Notes: generated by a model not told the origin, from the letters alone. A DNA stretch of 64,000 bases from Sphingopyxis sp. (GCF_016793825.1 NZ_JAEULM010000017.1:32981-96980); one strand, 5' to 3'; counted from the first letter of the stretch, positions 1 through 8,476 are shown. Translations and numbers: made by a program.

Positions 1-619
1 GATCATCTTTGACGTTCGCACCCATAATGGCGGCGGGCTGGCCCAGATGGACGCGATCTTTCCTTGGCTGTTCGCCAAGCCGACGCGGCTCGTCACCATG
101 GCGACGCGGGCGTCGGTTGATGCCGAGGGCGGTTCGCCGATCGACGGCATCGCCTCGATGCGGCTCGTGAAGGGCGAGGCGGGCATGGTGACGCGCGAAC
201 ATTGGGCGACGCCCAATGGCGACGCGCGACTCAAACAAGCGAAAGTCTATGTGCTGACCTCGGGCGCCAGCGCGTCGGCGGCCGAGCATTTCGCGCTGGC
301 GATGAAGCACACGGGGCGCGGCACACTGGTCGGCGCGCCGACCGCCGGTGCCAACCACTTCGGGCGCGGCGAAGATCTGGGCGGCGGCTATGCCGCGTTC
401 ATACCCGTGGGGCGGACCTATGACCCCGCGACGGGCAAGGATTGGGAAGGCGCGGGCGTCCAGCCCGATATCGCGGTGCCTCCGGCCGAGGCCCTGATCC
501 GCGTGCTGACCGATCTCGGCGTGACAGCGGCCGAAGCGAAGGCGCTGTCGGACGCGCACATGCCGCGCTGGCCAATGGAGCGGCGGAAGCCGCGGGTGCA
601 GCCGCCTTCGACGCCCTGA
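1..619 (+). CDS. S41 family peptidase, C-terminal part (5' end outside window)
   Basis: The reading frame is open from base 2 and ends at a TGA at 617-619, so only about the last 205 residues of a tail-specific (C-terminal processing) type serine peptidase are present. Seen: the family's 'FDVRTHNGGG' strand-turn at the start, then 'TSGASASAAEHF', whose serine sits where the S41 nucleophile is expected, and a downstream Lys in 'LAMKHTG'. S41 enzymes of this sort usually act in the periplasm. The start, signal peptide and any PDZ domain lie outside the window. A second S41 peptidase is encoded at 18516-19847 but is not closely similar in the parts I can compare. Confidence 0.85.
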   Translation, partial: IIFDVRTHNGGGLAQMDAIFPWLFAKPTRLVTMATRASVDAEGGSPIDGIASMRLVKGEAGMVTREHWATPNGDARLKQAKVYVLTSGASASAAEHFALAMKHTGRGTLVGAPTAGANHFGRGEDLGGGYAAFIPVGRTYDPATGKDWEGAGVQPDIAVPPAEALIRVLTDLGVTAAEAKALSDAHMPRWPMERRKPRVQPPSTP

Positions 620-669
620 CCGCGGGTTTCGCATCGACTTGCCGTCCGTCCGCCGGTCGGCATTTCATG

Positions 670-689
670 TGTGTTGGTCGAATAACACA
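670..689. promoter_or_regulatory. Inverted repeat TGTGTT-N8-AACACA
   Basis: A 20-base dyad with perfect 6-base arms and an 8-base spacer lies 96 bases upstream of the methyltransferase-like gene. The same arms with the same spacer occur at 45205-45224 in front of a GIN-domain lipoprotein gene. This suggests a shared operator, but the regulator is unknown. Confidence 0.4.
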
Positions 690-785
690 GCATGGGGCGA
701 TGAAACGCGCTTAGGCATCGCGATGCATCCAATCGCCGCGCTGCGTGCGTCTAGCCAATGTTCAAGTAAACCAAGGGAGGTTTTC

Positions 786-1538
786 ATGCCGATATCGCCA
801 TCGTTCCGCCGCGGTCCCGCTCTTCTGGCGGCCTGCGGCATCATGTTCGCCGCCGTTGCGACGATCCCCTCTGTCACCGGAGTGGCGGGAGCCGCGACAT
901 CGTCGCAACCCAATCGTCCCGCGAGCGATATCGAGCAGGATGGTCTGCGCAAACCCGGACTGATGATGCGGTTCGCCGGCATCAAGCGGGGGCAGACGGT
1001 CGTCGAGATCCTGCCGGGGGCGGGCTATTTCACGCGGGTCTTTTCGAACGCGGTGGGACCGAGCGGCAAAGTGTTTGCCGCGACCCTCAAGGATTCGGAG
1101 GATCTGAACGCGCTGAGCCGCGAGCCGGGCCATCGGAATGTCCGCGTGCACGTTGGCCCGTTCACCGAGATCGTGCCGGCCGGTTCGGCGAATGTCGTCT
1201 GGACGTCGCGCAATTATCACGACCTTAAAGGCGCAAAGGCGCCGGAGGGCGCCGCGGCCGCCGTGAACAAGGCGGCTTTTGCCGCGCTCAAGCCCGGCGG
1301 CTATTACATCGTGCTGGACCATAGCGCGGCTGCCGGCACCGGCTTTCGGGATGTCGATACGCTGCATCGCGCAGACGCCGAAGCGGTGAAAGCGGAAGTG
1401 CTGCAAGCGGGCTTTGTCTTTGATTCGGAAAGCAAGGACCTCGCCAATGCCGGCGACGACCGGACCAAGCCGGTGTTCGACCCGTCGATCCGCGGGAAGA
1501 CCGACCAGTTCGTCCTGCGCTTTCGCAAACCGAAATAG
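786..1538 (+). CDS. Exported class I methyltransferase-like protein
   Basis: 250 residues. The start chosen is the ATG at 786, preceded by AGGGAGG at good spacing; the frame stays open upstream but has no better start. Residues 1-36 form a signal peptide (charged start, hydrophobic core, Ala-rich end). The mature part resembles the predicted SAM-dependent methyltransferases found in proteobacterial periplasms: 'VVEILPGAGYFTR' (about 67-79) fits motif I, and 'ALKPGGYYIVLDH' (about 167-180) fits the later strands of the Rossmann fold. Substrate unknown. The exported location is odd for a SAM enzyme because SAM is cytoplasmic, so it may bind another ligand. It stands alone, downstream of the S41 peptidase. 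Confidence 0.8.
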   Translation: MPISPSFRRGPALLAACGIMFAAVATIPSVTGVAGAATSSQPNRPASDIEQDGLRKPGLMMRFAGIKRGQTVVEILPGAGYFTRVFSNAVGPSGKVFAATLKDSEDLNALSREPGHRNVRVHVGPFTEIVPAGSANVVWTSRNYHDLKGAKAPEGAAAAVNKAAFAALKPGGYYIVLDHSAAAGTGFRDVDTLHRADAEAVKAEVLQAGFVFDSESKDLANAGDDRTKPVFDPSIRGKTDQFVLRFRKPK

Positions 1539-1544
1539 CGCGGA

Positions 1545-2030
1545 TCAGGCGGCGCTGGCAGCCAGCCTGTCCAGCGCCGCCCCGTCGACGCGCATGACGG
1601 TCCATTCGTCCATCAACTTCGCGCCGAGGCTCTGGTAAAAGCCGATCGACGGGGTGTTCCAGTCGAGTACCCACCATTCGAGGCGCGCGCAGTCGCGTTC
1701 GACACACAACCGGGCGAGATGGGCCAGCAGCGCCTTGCCGAGACCCGAGCCGCGCGCTTCGGGCCGGACGAACAGATCCTCAAGGTAGATGCCGGGGCGC
1801 CCCTCGAACGTCGAGAAATTGTGGAAGAAGAGCGCGAAGCCCTGCGCCGCGCCGTCGATCTCCCCGATCACCACCTCCGCATAGGGACGCGGGCCGAACA
1901 GGTTGGCGGCGAGCTTTGCCTCGTCGAAGCGCACCTCATCGGCGAGCTTTTCATAGTCGGCGAGGTCGCGGATGAACTGCGTGATCAGGGGCAGGTCGGC
2001 GGGCGTGGCGGGGCGGATCGAGACGGTCAT
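1545..2030 (-). CDS. GNAT family N-acetyltransferase
   Basis: 161 residues from the ATG at 2030, which has AGGAGG 5-6 bases upstream; an in-frame GTG six bases earlier is less likely. It is a single GNAT domain: 'LEDLFVRPEARGSGLGKALL' contains the acetyl-CoA pyrophosphate-binding loop (R-x-x-G-x-G) and the C-terminal part has the 'WNTPSIGFYQSLGAK' motif typical of the family. The sequence layout resembles diamine/thialysine acetyltransferases, but the substrate cannot be called from this alone. It ends convergent with the methyltransferase-like gene, with only a few bases between them. Confidence 0.85.
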   Translation of the reverse strand: MTVSIRPATPADLPLITQFIRDLADYEKLADEVRFDEAKLAANLFGPRPYAEVVIGEIDGAAQGFALFFHNFSTFEGRPGIYLEDLFVRPEARGSGLGKALLAHLARLCVERDCARLEWWVLDWNTPSIGFYQSLGAKLMDEWTVMRVDGAALDRLAASAA

Positions 2031-2061
2031 ATCCACCTCCTGTCGCGCACCGCCGCGGCTG

Positions 2062-2481
2062 TCAAACCCGCTTTCGCACCCTCAATATCGCCAGCGCGGC
2101 GATGACGAGCGCCGGTTGGCCGATGACGGCGGGCGCGTCGGCCCAGAAGGTCGCGGGCCCGCAGATGCCGGCGGCGACCTCATAGATGTGGAGCAGGCCG
2201 TGGAAGGTGAGCCACAGGCCGCCGACGACCGCGGCGCGCCAGCGGGCGGCAGGGTTGGCGGCCGCGTAGAGAAGGATCAGTCCCGACCCGATGTAGGCAA
2301 GCCCGATGTCGCGGATGAAATGGGCGTTGGGCGGGCCGGTGGTGACCACGGTAGGCACGAACACGTACCAGTCGAGCGGCTTTGCCAGCATGAAGACGCC
2401 GTTGGCGACGGTGGTGACGGCGGCAAGGAACAGGAGAAGCTGGACGAGGCGATCGAGGGCATCGGGTTTTGCGGCGATCAT
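2062..2481 (-). CDS. Four-helix membrane protein of unknown function
   Basis: 139 residues with four likely transmembrane segments near 10-33, 57-73, 82-100 and 117-134 and a basic C-terminus (RVRKRV). No enzyme motif is seen. Its ATG overlaps the stop of the upstream membrane protein gene by 4 bases (ATGA), so the two are probably translated together. It is the last gene of the minus-strand run that begins with ispG. I do not recognise the family. Confidence 0.75.
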   Translation of the reverse strand: MIAAKPDALDRLVQLLLFLAAVTTVANGVFMLAKPLDWYVFVPTVVTTGPPNAHFIRDIGLAYIGSGLILLYAAANPAARWRAAVVGGLWLTFHGLLHIYEVAAGICGPATFWADAPAVIGQPALVIAALAILRVRKRV

Positions 2482-3203
2482 CGGGGCGTCCTTCCGTGAA
2501 AACGGTCATAGGCGACGAACATCGCCGCGCCGACCGACGAGGCCATGAGACCGACGACCAGCGCGTCGAACATCATCAGCGCCCAGACCGCGATGTCGGG
2601 CATACCGAGCGCCCATCGGTGGTTCATGCCGTGGAGCCACGACAGCGGCGCGAAGCCGAGCGGGAGTAGAAGCGCGAGTAGCAGAAGCCAGGGCCAGCTT
2701 TGCAGGATCAGCGCCTTGAGCGGCGTCGCGCGGTCGCCGAACAGGCCGGCGAGCATCACGAACAGGAAGGGCAGGGACAGCAGGCTGGCGACGATCGGGA
2801 CGGCGATCGGCGCCTTGGTCCCGGTGAACAGCGGGACAAGCTCGCCAACCGATCCGATCGCCATGAACAGCGCGAAGCCGAGCAGCAACCGGCCCCAGGC
2901 GAATTGGCGCGGATCGTACCAGCGTCCGCCATGCTTGCGGCACCACCAGAAGCGGGCCGACGCGATGAAGGCGAGGACCAGCCCGGCGATCTTGGCATAG
3001 CCGAACGCCCAGCGCAGCGGATCCTGCCCCGCGATTTTCGCCGCCGCGAGACTGTCGAACATGCCGAGGTGGATTTCGGCGATATGCTGGGCGAACTCGG
3101 GCACGACGACGAGGGCGACAACGAGGGGACCGACCAGAAACAGGCTGAACGCCAGGCGGAAATAATCGGCAATGGCACCCCCCAGCGCACGCAGAACCGT
3201 CAT
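2478..3203 (-). CDS. Six-helix membrane protein of unknown function
   Basis: 241 residues with about six hydrophobic segments (roughly 12-35, 66-84, 104-122, 131-155, 168-190, 203-228) and no recognisable catalytic motif. Its ATG overlaps the stop of the pentapeptide-like gene (ATATGA), and its own stop overlaps the next gene by 4 bases. The tight coupling on both sides suggests the three unknown proteins work together, perhaps as a membrane assembly. Function unknown. Confidence 0.75.
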   Translation of the reverse strand: MTVLRALGGAIADYFRLAFSLFLVGPLVVALVVVPEFAQHIAEIHLGMFDSLAAAKIAGQDPLRWAFGYAKIAGLVLAFIASARFWWCRKHGGRWYDPRQFAWGRLLLGFALFMAIGSVGELVPLFTGTKAPIAVPIVASLLSLPFLFVMLAGLFGDRATPLKALILQSWPWLLLLALLLPLGFAPLSWLHGMNHRWALGMPDIAVWALMMFDALVVGLMASSVGAAMFVAYDRFHGRTPR

Positions 3204-3460
3204 ATATTCTCCCGGTCAGTTCGGATGATTTTCCCCACCTCGAGTTCGTCGATCCGGAGCTTGCGGATGCGGGCCTTGCCGATACGCAGGCGGCCGATCG
3301 CGAGGGCGCCGACGGCGAAGGCACCGAGCGCGAAGGCGCCGATCGCCAGCGCGGCAACCGCGCCCGAACCCAACGCCGCGGTTCCCGTCGCCGCGGCGCC
3401 GGTCGCGACGGCCTTGCGCGCCGCCGGCGGATCGATGGCGATGTCGGTTCCGGCCGTCAC
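3200..3460 (-). CDS. Small pentapeptide-like repeat protein, coupled to ispG
   Basis: 86 residues if it starts at the GTG at 3460, which overlaps the ispG stop (GTGA). From about residue 39 the sequence falls into eight consecutive five-residue units: [40 protein letters not shown]. The alternating small/hydrophobic pattern suggests a short right-handed beta-helix like pentapeptide-repeat proteins, though it lacks their usual Asp/Asn. The first part (13-38) is Ala/Gly rich; the end is charged. No signal peptide. Function unknown. The start is inferred from the overlap; no ATG exists nearby. Confidence 0.65.
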   Translation of the reverse strand: MTAGTDIAIDPPAARKAVATGAAATGTAALGSGAVAALAIGAFALGAFAVGALAIGRLRIGKARIRKLRIDELEVGKIIRTDRENI

Positions 3461-4608
3461 GCCGCCTTGCCGTGCAGCGTGTCCATGCTGACCGCGCTGC
3501 CGGCGTCGATCTCGGCCGCCTTGGCTTCGACCAGCCGGACGATATGCGCGATCATGTCGGCGTCCTCGACATGGTGGTCGGTTACGCCAGAGAGATAGAC
3601 CATATGCTTGCCGTTGCCGCCGCCGGTGATGCCGATGTCGGTCTCGCGCGCTTCGCCCGGACCGTTGACGACGCAGCCGAGGACCGAGAGCGACATTGGG
3701 GTCTTGATGTGCTGAAGCGCGTCTTCGAGCGCCTGGACGGTGCGGATCACGTCGAAACCCTGGCGCGCGCAACTGGGGCAGGAGACGACGCGGACGCCGC
3801 GGGTGCGCAGGCCCAGCGCCTTCAGGATTTCATAGCCGACGCGCACTTCCTCTTCGGGTTCGGCCGAGAGGCTGACGCGGATCGTGTCGCCGATCCCGGC
3901 CCAGAGGAGGTTGCCGATGCCGAGCGCCGATTTGACGGTGCCGCCGATCAGGCCGCCGGCCTCGGTGATGCCGAGGTGGAGCGGGCAATCGACCGCGTCG
4001 GCAAGCTGCGCATAGGCGGCGACCGCGAGGAAGACGTCGCTGGCCTTCACCGCGACCTTATAGTCGTGAAAATCATGATCCTGGAGCAGCTTGATATGAT
4101 CGAGCGCGCTTTCGACCAGTGCCTCGGGACAGGGTTCTCCATATTTTTCGAGCAGATCCTTTTCGAGGCTGCCGGCGTTGACGCCGATGCGGATCGCGCA
4201 GCCGTTCGCCTTGGCGGCGCGGACCACTTCGCCGACCCGCTCGCTGCTGCCGATGTTGCCGGGGTTGATGCGCAGGCAGGCGGCCCCGGCGTCGGCGGCT
4301 TCGAGCGCGCGCTTGTAGTGGAAATGGATATCGGCGATGATCGGGATGCGCGCCGCCCGCACGATCTGGCCCAGCGCCGCAGTGGAATCGGTGTCGGGGC
4401 ACGACACGCGGATCAGGTCGGCGCCCGCTTCCTCGCAGCGGCGGATCTGGTCGATCGTCGCGACCGGGTCGCTGGTCAGCGTGTTCGTCATCGTCTGGAC
4501 GCTGATCGGCGCGCCGCCGCCGACGGGGACATTGCCGACCATGATCTGGCGGCAGGTCCGCCGCGCAATATCGCGCCAGGGGCGCAGGCCGGGGTTGTGA
4601 TCGCTCAT
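3457..4608 (-). CDS. ispG: 4-hydroxy-3-methylbut-2-en-1-yl diphosphate synthase (flavodoxin)
   Basis: 383 residues, the usual length for the bacterial enzyme. IspG converts 2-C-methyl-erythritol 2,4-cyclodiphosphate to HMBPP in the MEP isoprenoid pathway using a [4Fe-4S] cluster. Seen: N-terminal TIM-barrel motifs '[10 protein letters not shown]' and '[11 protein letters not shown]', and the C-terminal cluster-binding region with '[10 protein letters not shown]' and '[19 protein letters not shown]', giving the expected three cysteines. The gene heads a minus-strand run with a pentapeptide-like protein and two membrane proteins, joined by overlapping stop/start codons. That linkage is not expected from the pathway itself. 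Confidence 0.97.
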   Translation of the reverse strand: MSDHNPGLRPWRDIARRTCRQIMVGNVPVGGGAPISVQTMTNTLTSDPVATIDQIRRCEEAGADLIRVSCPDTDSTAALGQIVRAARIPIIADIHFHYKRALEAADAGAACLRINPGNIGSSERVGEVVRAAKANGCAIRIGVNAGSLEKDLLEKYGEPCPEALVESALDHIKLLQDHDFHDYKVAVKASDVFLAVAAYAQLADAVDCPLHLGITEAGGLIGGTVKSALGIGNLLWAGIGDTIRVSLSAEPEEEVRVGYEILKALGLRTRGVRVVSCPSCARQGFDVIRTVQALEDALQHIKTPMSLSVLGCVVNGPGEARETDIGITGGGNGKHMVYLSGVTDHHVEDADMIAHIVRLVEAKAAEIDAGSAVSMDTLHGKAA

Positions 4609-4741
4609 GAATCCGCTCGAAACAAGGGGGGTGTGCGCCGCTCTTTAGCCGCCTGCGACCGTCTTGGCAAAGCGCAACCGCTGCGACACACCCTGTGGCG
4701 CGAAAGACACAGGAAGCGCCCGATATGACCGTTTTGCGCAG

Positions 4742-4770
4742 ATTTTATTTGTGCGCCGCAAAAATTTGGG
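4742..4770 (+). promoter_or_regulatory. Leader motif shared by the two porin genes (copy 1)
   Basis: An AT-rich stretch containing ATTTGTGCGCCGCAAAAATT begins 118 bases before the first porin start codon. A near-identical stretch begins 120 bases before the second porin (5816-5846). Conservation of both sequence and distance suggests a promoter, operator or 5' leader element kept after gene duplication. Confidence 0.5.
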
Positions 4771-4864
4771 CGACTTTCCGCCGTCGGCCGTATGGCGCCC
4801 GTTTTCGAGGCGGCAATGCCGGCAGCAGGTTGGACGTGCGTTTCCATAGATAGGGGCTTCCCAG

Positions 4865-5617
4865 ATGACGTTTGCTACCAAGGCGTGCTACGGCCTGTTG
4901 CTTGCCGTTTCGGCCATGTCCACGCCGGCTTTTGCCGAGGAAGAAGAGGGCGCGAGCGGCCCGTTCACGCTCTCGGGCGGCGCCGACCTGGTTTCCGATT
5001 ACCGGTACCGCGGCATATCGTTGTCGAACGAAAAGGTGGCGGTGCAGCCCAGCCTGACGCTGACCCACGAAAGCGGCTTTTACGTCAGCGGCTGGGGATC
5101 GACCCTTCCGGACAGCCCGCTGTACGGCAAGTTCGAGCTTGACCTGATCGCGGGCTTTTCGACCGAAGTGGCGCCCGGAACGACCGTCGACCTCAACACC
5201 ACTTATTACACCTATCCCGGCCACCGCAACGGTGCCGGACCGGCGAACTATGTCGAGTTCATCGGTTCGCTTTCGCACGACATCGGTCCGGTGTCCGCGA
5301 CCGGCCTGGTCGCCTATGCGCCGAGCCAGAAGTCGCTGGGCAGCGACGACAGCGTCTATCTGAACCTGGGACTGGGTTATGCGATCGCCAATTCGCCGGT
5401 CACGCTGAACGCGGGCGTCGGTTATACCGACGGTTCGCTCGGTGTGGCGGCACCCGATGGCAATTACCTGGACTGGTCGATTGGGGCATCCTTCGCGGCG
5501 GGCCCGGCCACCCTTTCGGTCGCCTATATCGACACCGACATCAAGAAGACGGGCGTGAAAGCCGACGATACACTCTATGATCCGACCGTGGTCTTTACGC
5601 TGGGCGTCGCTTTCTGA
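4865..5617 (+). CDS. TorF family putative porin, paralog 1
   Basis: 250 residues, with a signal peptide ending at 'STPAFA' (about residue 24). The mature protein begins acidic (EEEE) and continues as an outer membrane beta-barrel: 'SGGADLVSDYRYRGISLSNEK' is the family hallmark near the N-terminus, with alternating strands throughout and a C-terminal aromatic residue ('TLGVAF'), the usual signal for outer membrane insertion. Members of this family are presumed diffusion channels; the substrate is unknown. A second copy follows at 5944 with the same N-terminal hallmark and a similar C-terminus. A strong terminator follows this gene, so the two are transcribed separately. Confidence 0.88.
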   Translation: MTFATKACYGLLLAVSAMSTPAFAEEEEGASGPFTLSGGADLVSDYRYRGISLSNEKVAVQPSLTLTHESGFYVSGWGSTLPDSPLYGKFELDLIAGFSTEVAPGTTVDLNTTYYTYPGHRNGAGPANYVEFIGSLSHDIGPVSATGLVAYAPSQKSLGSDDSVYLNLGLGYAIANSPVTLNAGVGYTDGSLGVAAPDGNYLDWSIGASFAAGPATLSVAYIDTDIKKTGVKADDTLYDPTVVFTLGVAF

Positions 5618-5649
5618 TCGCACCGGCGGGTCAGCGACCACGCGCTCGA

Positions 5650-5684
5650 GGGGGCGGCTTTCGGGGGGAAGCCGCCCCCTTTTC
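5650..5684 (+). terminator. Rho-independent terminator after porin 1
   Basis: An 11-bp perfect GC-rich stem (GGGGGCGGCTT / AAGCCGCCCCC) with an 8-base loop is followed by TTTT. The rest of the 326-base gap to the second porin holds the copy 2 leader motif; I see nothing else in it. Confidence 0.85.
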
Positions 5685-5815
5685 GTTGGGGCCGGGGCAT
5701 CCCCTCGCACCATCGCCAGCATCGACCGTGTAATATTATTCCACTCGATGCGCCTTCTGCGATGCCGGTTGTTGCGAAAAAGTCGCATACGCGCGTCTTT
5801 TGTACGCCGCCCATG

Positions 5816-5846
5816 CATTTTTCATTTGTGCGGCGCAGCAATTTGG
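5816..5846 (+). promoter_or_regulatory. Leader motif shared by the two porin genes (copy 2)
   Basis: ATTTGTGCGGCGCAGCAATT with T-rich flank, beginning 120 bases before the second porin start. It differs from copy 1 at only a few positions, while the sequence between motif and start codon has diverged. That pattern suggests selection on the motif rather than only recent duplication. Confidence 0.5.
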
Positions 5847-5943
5847 AGGACAGACATCGCACGCGGGACCAGATCAGCCCAGACAGAGGCTGACAATCCG
5901 GCGGCAGGCAGGGACGATCCATCAACCGATAAGGGATCTGTCC

Positions 5944-6675
5944 ATGAAAAATCTCTCCCGCGCGTGCCTCGGCATGCTCCTTGCGCTTTCGGCGCTTCCC
6001 ACCGCCGCCCATGCCGACGAAGAGGAATCGACCGACGGCATCACCATCACGGGCAGCGCGACCGTCGTCAGCGACTATCGCTTCCGCGGTTTCAGCCAGT
6101 CCAACGAGAAGGCCGCCATTCAGGGCGGTTTCACGATCGGCCACGACAGCGGCCTCTATGCCGGCACCTGGGGGTCGAGCATCGGCTTCAACAATGGCAC
6201 CGAAATCGACGTCTTCGCCGGTTTTGCGAAGGAAGTGACCCCGGGGCTGACCGCAGACGTCGGCGCGACATTGTATCTTTATCCGGGCGTCAACAACACG
6301 ACGGTGATCGAACCCTATGCGTCGCTGACCGGCACGGTCGGACCCGCATCGATCAAGGGCGGCATTGCCTGGGCGCCCGGCGGCCAGAATTCGCTGGGCG
6401 ATGCGAGCGCGGTCTATCTCTATTCCGATGTCGGGGTTCCCCTGGGCGACCTGCCGGTCAAGCTGAAGGGGCATTTCGGTTATGCCAAGAGCGACAGTTT
6501 CCTGGGGGGACTCGATGGCGACGTGATCGATTATTCGGTCGGCGTCGATTTCACCTGGAAGGTGCTGACGCTGGGCGTCGCCTATGTGAACACCGATGCC
6601 CCGAAGCTCGGCGGATACAAGGAAGGCGTCGGTGCCGACGGCGCGGTCGTGTTCTCGCTCGGCGCGGCTTTCTGA
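5944..6675 (+). CDS. TorF family putative porin, paralog 2
   Basis: 243 residues. Signal peptide to 'PTAAHA' (about residue 23), then an acidic mature N-terminus (DEEES) and the family hallmark 'TVVSDYRFRGFSQSNEK', closely matching paralog 1. It ends in 'FSLGAAF' with the terminal aromatic residue of outer membrane barrels. The ATG at 5944 fits the signal peptide; only a weak ribosome site (AAGGGA) precedes it. The internal strands differ clearly from paralog 1, so the duplication is not recent, and the two may serve different substrates or conditions. Confidence 0.88.
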   Translation: MKNLSRACLGMLLALSALPTAAHADEEESTDGITITGSATVVSDYRFRGFSQSNEKAAIQGGFTIGHDSGLYAGTWGSSIGFNNGTEIDVFAGFAKEVTPGLTADVGATLYLYPGVNNTTVIEPYASLTGTVGPASIKGGIAWAPGGQNSLGDASAVYLYSDVGVPLGDLPVKLKGHFGYAKSDSFLGGLDGDVIDYSVGVDFTWKVLTLGVAYVNTDAPKLGGYKEGVGADGAVVFSLGAAF

Positions 6676-6737
6676 CACGCACGCGAGGCGGTTTCCGTAG
6701 CGGGGCCGCCTCTTGTCCGGGTATCGAAAGACGAAAG

Positions 6738-6764
6738 GGGCGGCCCGTCGGGCCGCCCTTTTTT
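6738..6764 (+). terminator. Rho-independent terminator after porin 2
   Basis: A 9-bp perfect stem (GGGCGGCCC / GGGCCGCCC) with a 3-base loop is followed by six T residues. It separates the porin from creD. Confidence 0.88.
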
Positions 6765-6800
6765 GCGAGCAGGCGCTTCGTCGCAAGCCGGCTTGACGAG

Positions 6801-6829
6801 CATCGATGAACCGTGCAATTTCATCGATG
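6801..6829. promoter_or_regulatory. Dyad operator candidate in front of creD
   Basis: CATCGATGAA, nine bases, then TTCATCGATG: perfect 10-base arms centred about 40 bases before the creD start. A TTGACG at 6793-6798 could be a -35 box, which would place the dyad over the core promoter and make it a likely repressor or activator site. The -10 is weak. The binding protein is unknown. Confidence 0.5.
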
Positions 6830-6853
6830 AGTTGAATAGCTGGAGCTACCTGA

Positions 6854-8338
6854 ATGTCTCAAGCCTCTCAATCCCCCCAAAATGTTTCCGTTCCTCCCCC
6901 GGTTCCACCCGCGCGCAGCGGGGAACGGAGCCCCGGCGTGAAGCTGGTGATCGCGGTGCTGATCGCGGTCGCGCTGATGGTGCCGCTGCTCATGGTCTAT
7001 GGCCTGCTCTGGGATCGCCAGCAGCAGGCCGAAACCGCCCAAGCCTCGATCGGGCAGGGCTGGGGCGGGCAACAGACGATCGGCGGGCCGGTCATCGTCA
7101 TTCCCTATCGCGCGACCGAAACGCAGACGGTGCAGGAGAATGGCCGCGACGTGACGCGGACGGTGAACATGATCCGCAACCTTTACCTCTCTCCGCAGGC
7201 GAACAAGGCCGATGTCGTCATCAAGCCGGAGAAGCGGCGGAAGGCGATCTATGAGACCGTGGTCTATGAAAGCCAGATTTCGGGCAGCGCCGATTTCGTG
7301 CTGCCCGCCGATATCGCACGCTATGGCGTGACGCGCGAGGCGCTGATGCTCGACCGCGCCGAAGTCCGGTTGGGGATCAGCGATGCGCGGGGTCTGGTCG
7401 ACGGGAACAGCCTGTCGGTGAACGGCACGCCTGCCGCGCTCCTGCCCGGCAAGGGGCTGGCCTCGACAGGCAATTCGGGGACCTTCGCGTTCGTCGACTG
7501 GACCGGCGCGGTGCCGTTGAAGATCGATTACAAGATCGGCGTTCGCGGACTTGGCGATTTCAAGCTGATCCCGCGCGGTGTCGATACGCGCTGGACGGTG
7601 AAATCGAGCTGGCCGAATCCGAGTTTCGGCGGCGACTTCCTGCCCGCGAAACGAAATGTGTCGGGAAGCGGTTTCACCGCGACCTATGCGATCCCCAACC
7701 TCGCGCTGGGACAGGCACAGGTTCTGACCGGCGATTTGTCGCCGCCGGTGCAGACGAATTACGCCAATGGTACGCGCTATGCCGAGGCGGTCGAGGTCGC
7801 GGCGCCCGCTGCCGACAACGGCGCCATGGAAAGTTCGGGCGGCACCGCGAAGGCGGTGGCGATCAGCCTGGTCGAGCCGGTCGATCTCTACAGCCAGGTC
7901 GATCGCAGCATCAAATACGGGTTCCTGTTCATCGGCTTTACCTTCGTCGCTTTCCTGATGTTCGACATCATCGCGGGGGCGCGGGTCGCGGCGGCCGAAT
8001 ATCTGCTGACCGGTGTCGCGCTGGTGCTGTTCTTCGTGCTGCTGCTGGCCTTTGCCGAGGTGATCGGGTTCACCTTTGCCTATCTGCTCGCATCGGCGGC
8101 GATCATCGGGTTGCTTGCGTTCTATAGCGCGGCGGTGCTCAAGAGCTGGAAGCGCGCGCGCTTCCTCGCGGCGATGCTGATCGGGCTTTATGCGCTGCTC
8201 TATGTGCTGCTCAACCTCGAAGCCTATTCGCTGCTGATCGGATCGGTGCTGATGTTCTTCGCGCTGGCGGGCGTGATGTACATGACGCGCAACATCGACT
8301 GGGGCGGGCTGGGCAAGAAGGAGGCGGTTGCGGCCTAG
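6854..8338 (+). CDS. creD: CreD family inner membrane protein
   Basis: 494 residues. Seen: a Pro-rich cytoplasmic N-terminus, one transmembrane segment near 30-52, a long beta-rich periplasmic region containing 'GGPVIVIPYR', and five to six C-terminal hydrophobic segments from about 355 to 480. This layout and the terminal 'YMTRNIDW' are typical of CreD, whose role is poorly understood; in enterobacteria and Stenotrophomonas it is controlled by the CreBC system and linked to envelope integrity and beta-lactam response. No creB or creC is present here. An inverted repeat at 6801-6829 may control it. Confidence 0.9.
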   Translation: MSQASQSPQNVSVPPPVPPARSGERSPGVKLVIAVLIAVALMVPLLMVYGLLWDRQQQAETAQASIGQGWGGQQTIGGPVIVIPYRATETQTVQENGRDVTRTVNMIRNLYLSPQANKADVVIKPEKRRKAIYETVVYESQISGSADFVLPADIARYGVTREALMLDRAEVRLGISDARGLVDGNSLSVNGTPAALLPGKGLASTGNSGTFAFVDWTGAVPLKIDYKIGVRGLGDFKLIPRGVDTRWTVKSSWPNPSFGGDFLPAKRNVSGSGFTATYAIPNLALGQAQVLTGDLSPPVQTNYANGTRYAEAVEVAAPAADNGAMESSGGTAKAVAISLVEPVDLYSQVDRSIKYGFLFIGFTFVAFLMFDIIAGARVAAAEYLLTGVALVLFFVLLLAFAEVIGFTFAYLLASAAIIGLLAFYSAAVLKSWKRARFLAAMLIGLYALLYVLLNLEAYSLLIGSVLMFFALAGVMYMTRNIDWGGLGKKEAVAA

Positions 8339-8344
8339 GCTGAT

Positions 8345-8475
8345 AATCCTCCCTGTGCCGCAGGCATGCGGAGGTGGCAGCGCGAAGAGCTGACGGAGGG
8401 GCCGTTGCACAGCGCAGCAGCCCCTCCACCACCTTCGGTGGTCCCCCTCCCCACGGCTGCGCCGCAGGGAGGATT
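8345..8475. repeat. 131-bp dispersed element with AATCCTCCCT ends (copy 1)
   Basis: Begins AATCCTCCCTG and ends CAGGGAGGATT, so the ends are inverted repeats. The interior has smaller hairpins (for example CCACCTTCGGTGG). The element at 33113-33240 is the same sequence in the opposite orientation, with about three quarters of bases shared by eye. No coding capacity. It fills the gap between creD and the convergent oxidase gene. Confidence 0.75.
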
Positions 8476-8476
8476 T

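Noticed and set aside
4650-4740. Sigma-54 promoter before the first porin (TGGCAA...TGC)
   Set aside because: The GG and GC elements are 12 bases apart, not the 10 needed for sigma-54.
6821-8410. 529-codon frame antisense to creD
   Set aside because: Low-complexity Arg/His/Asp-rich product with no recognisable domain; the plus strand encodes CreD.
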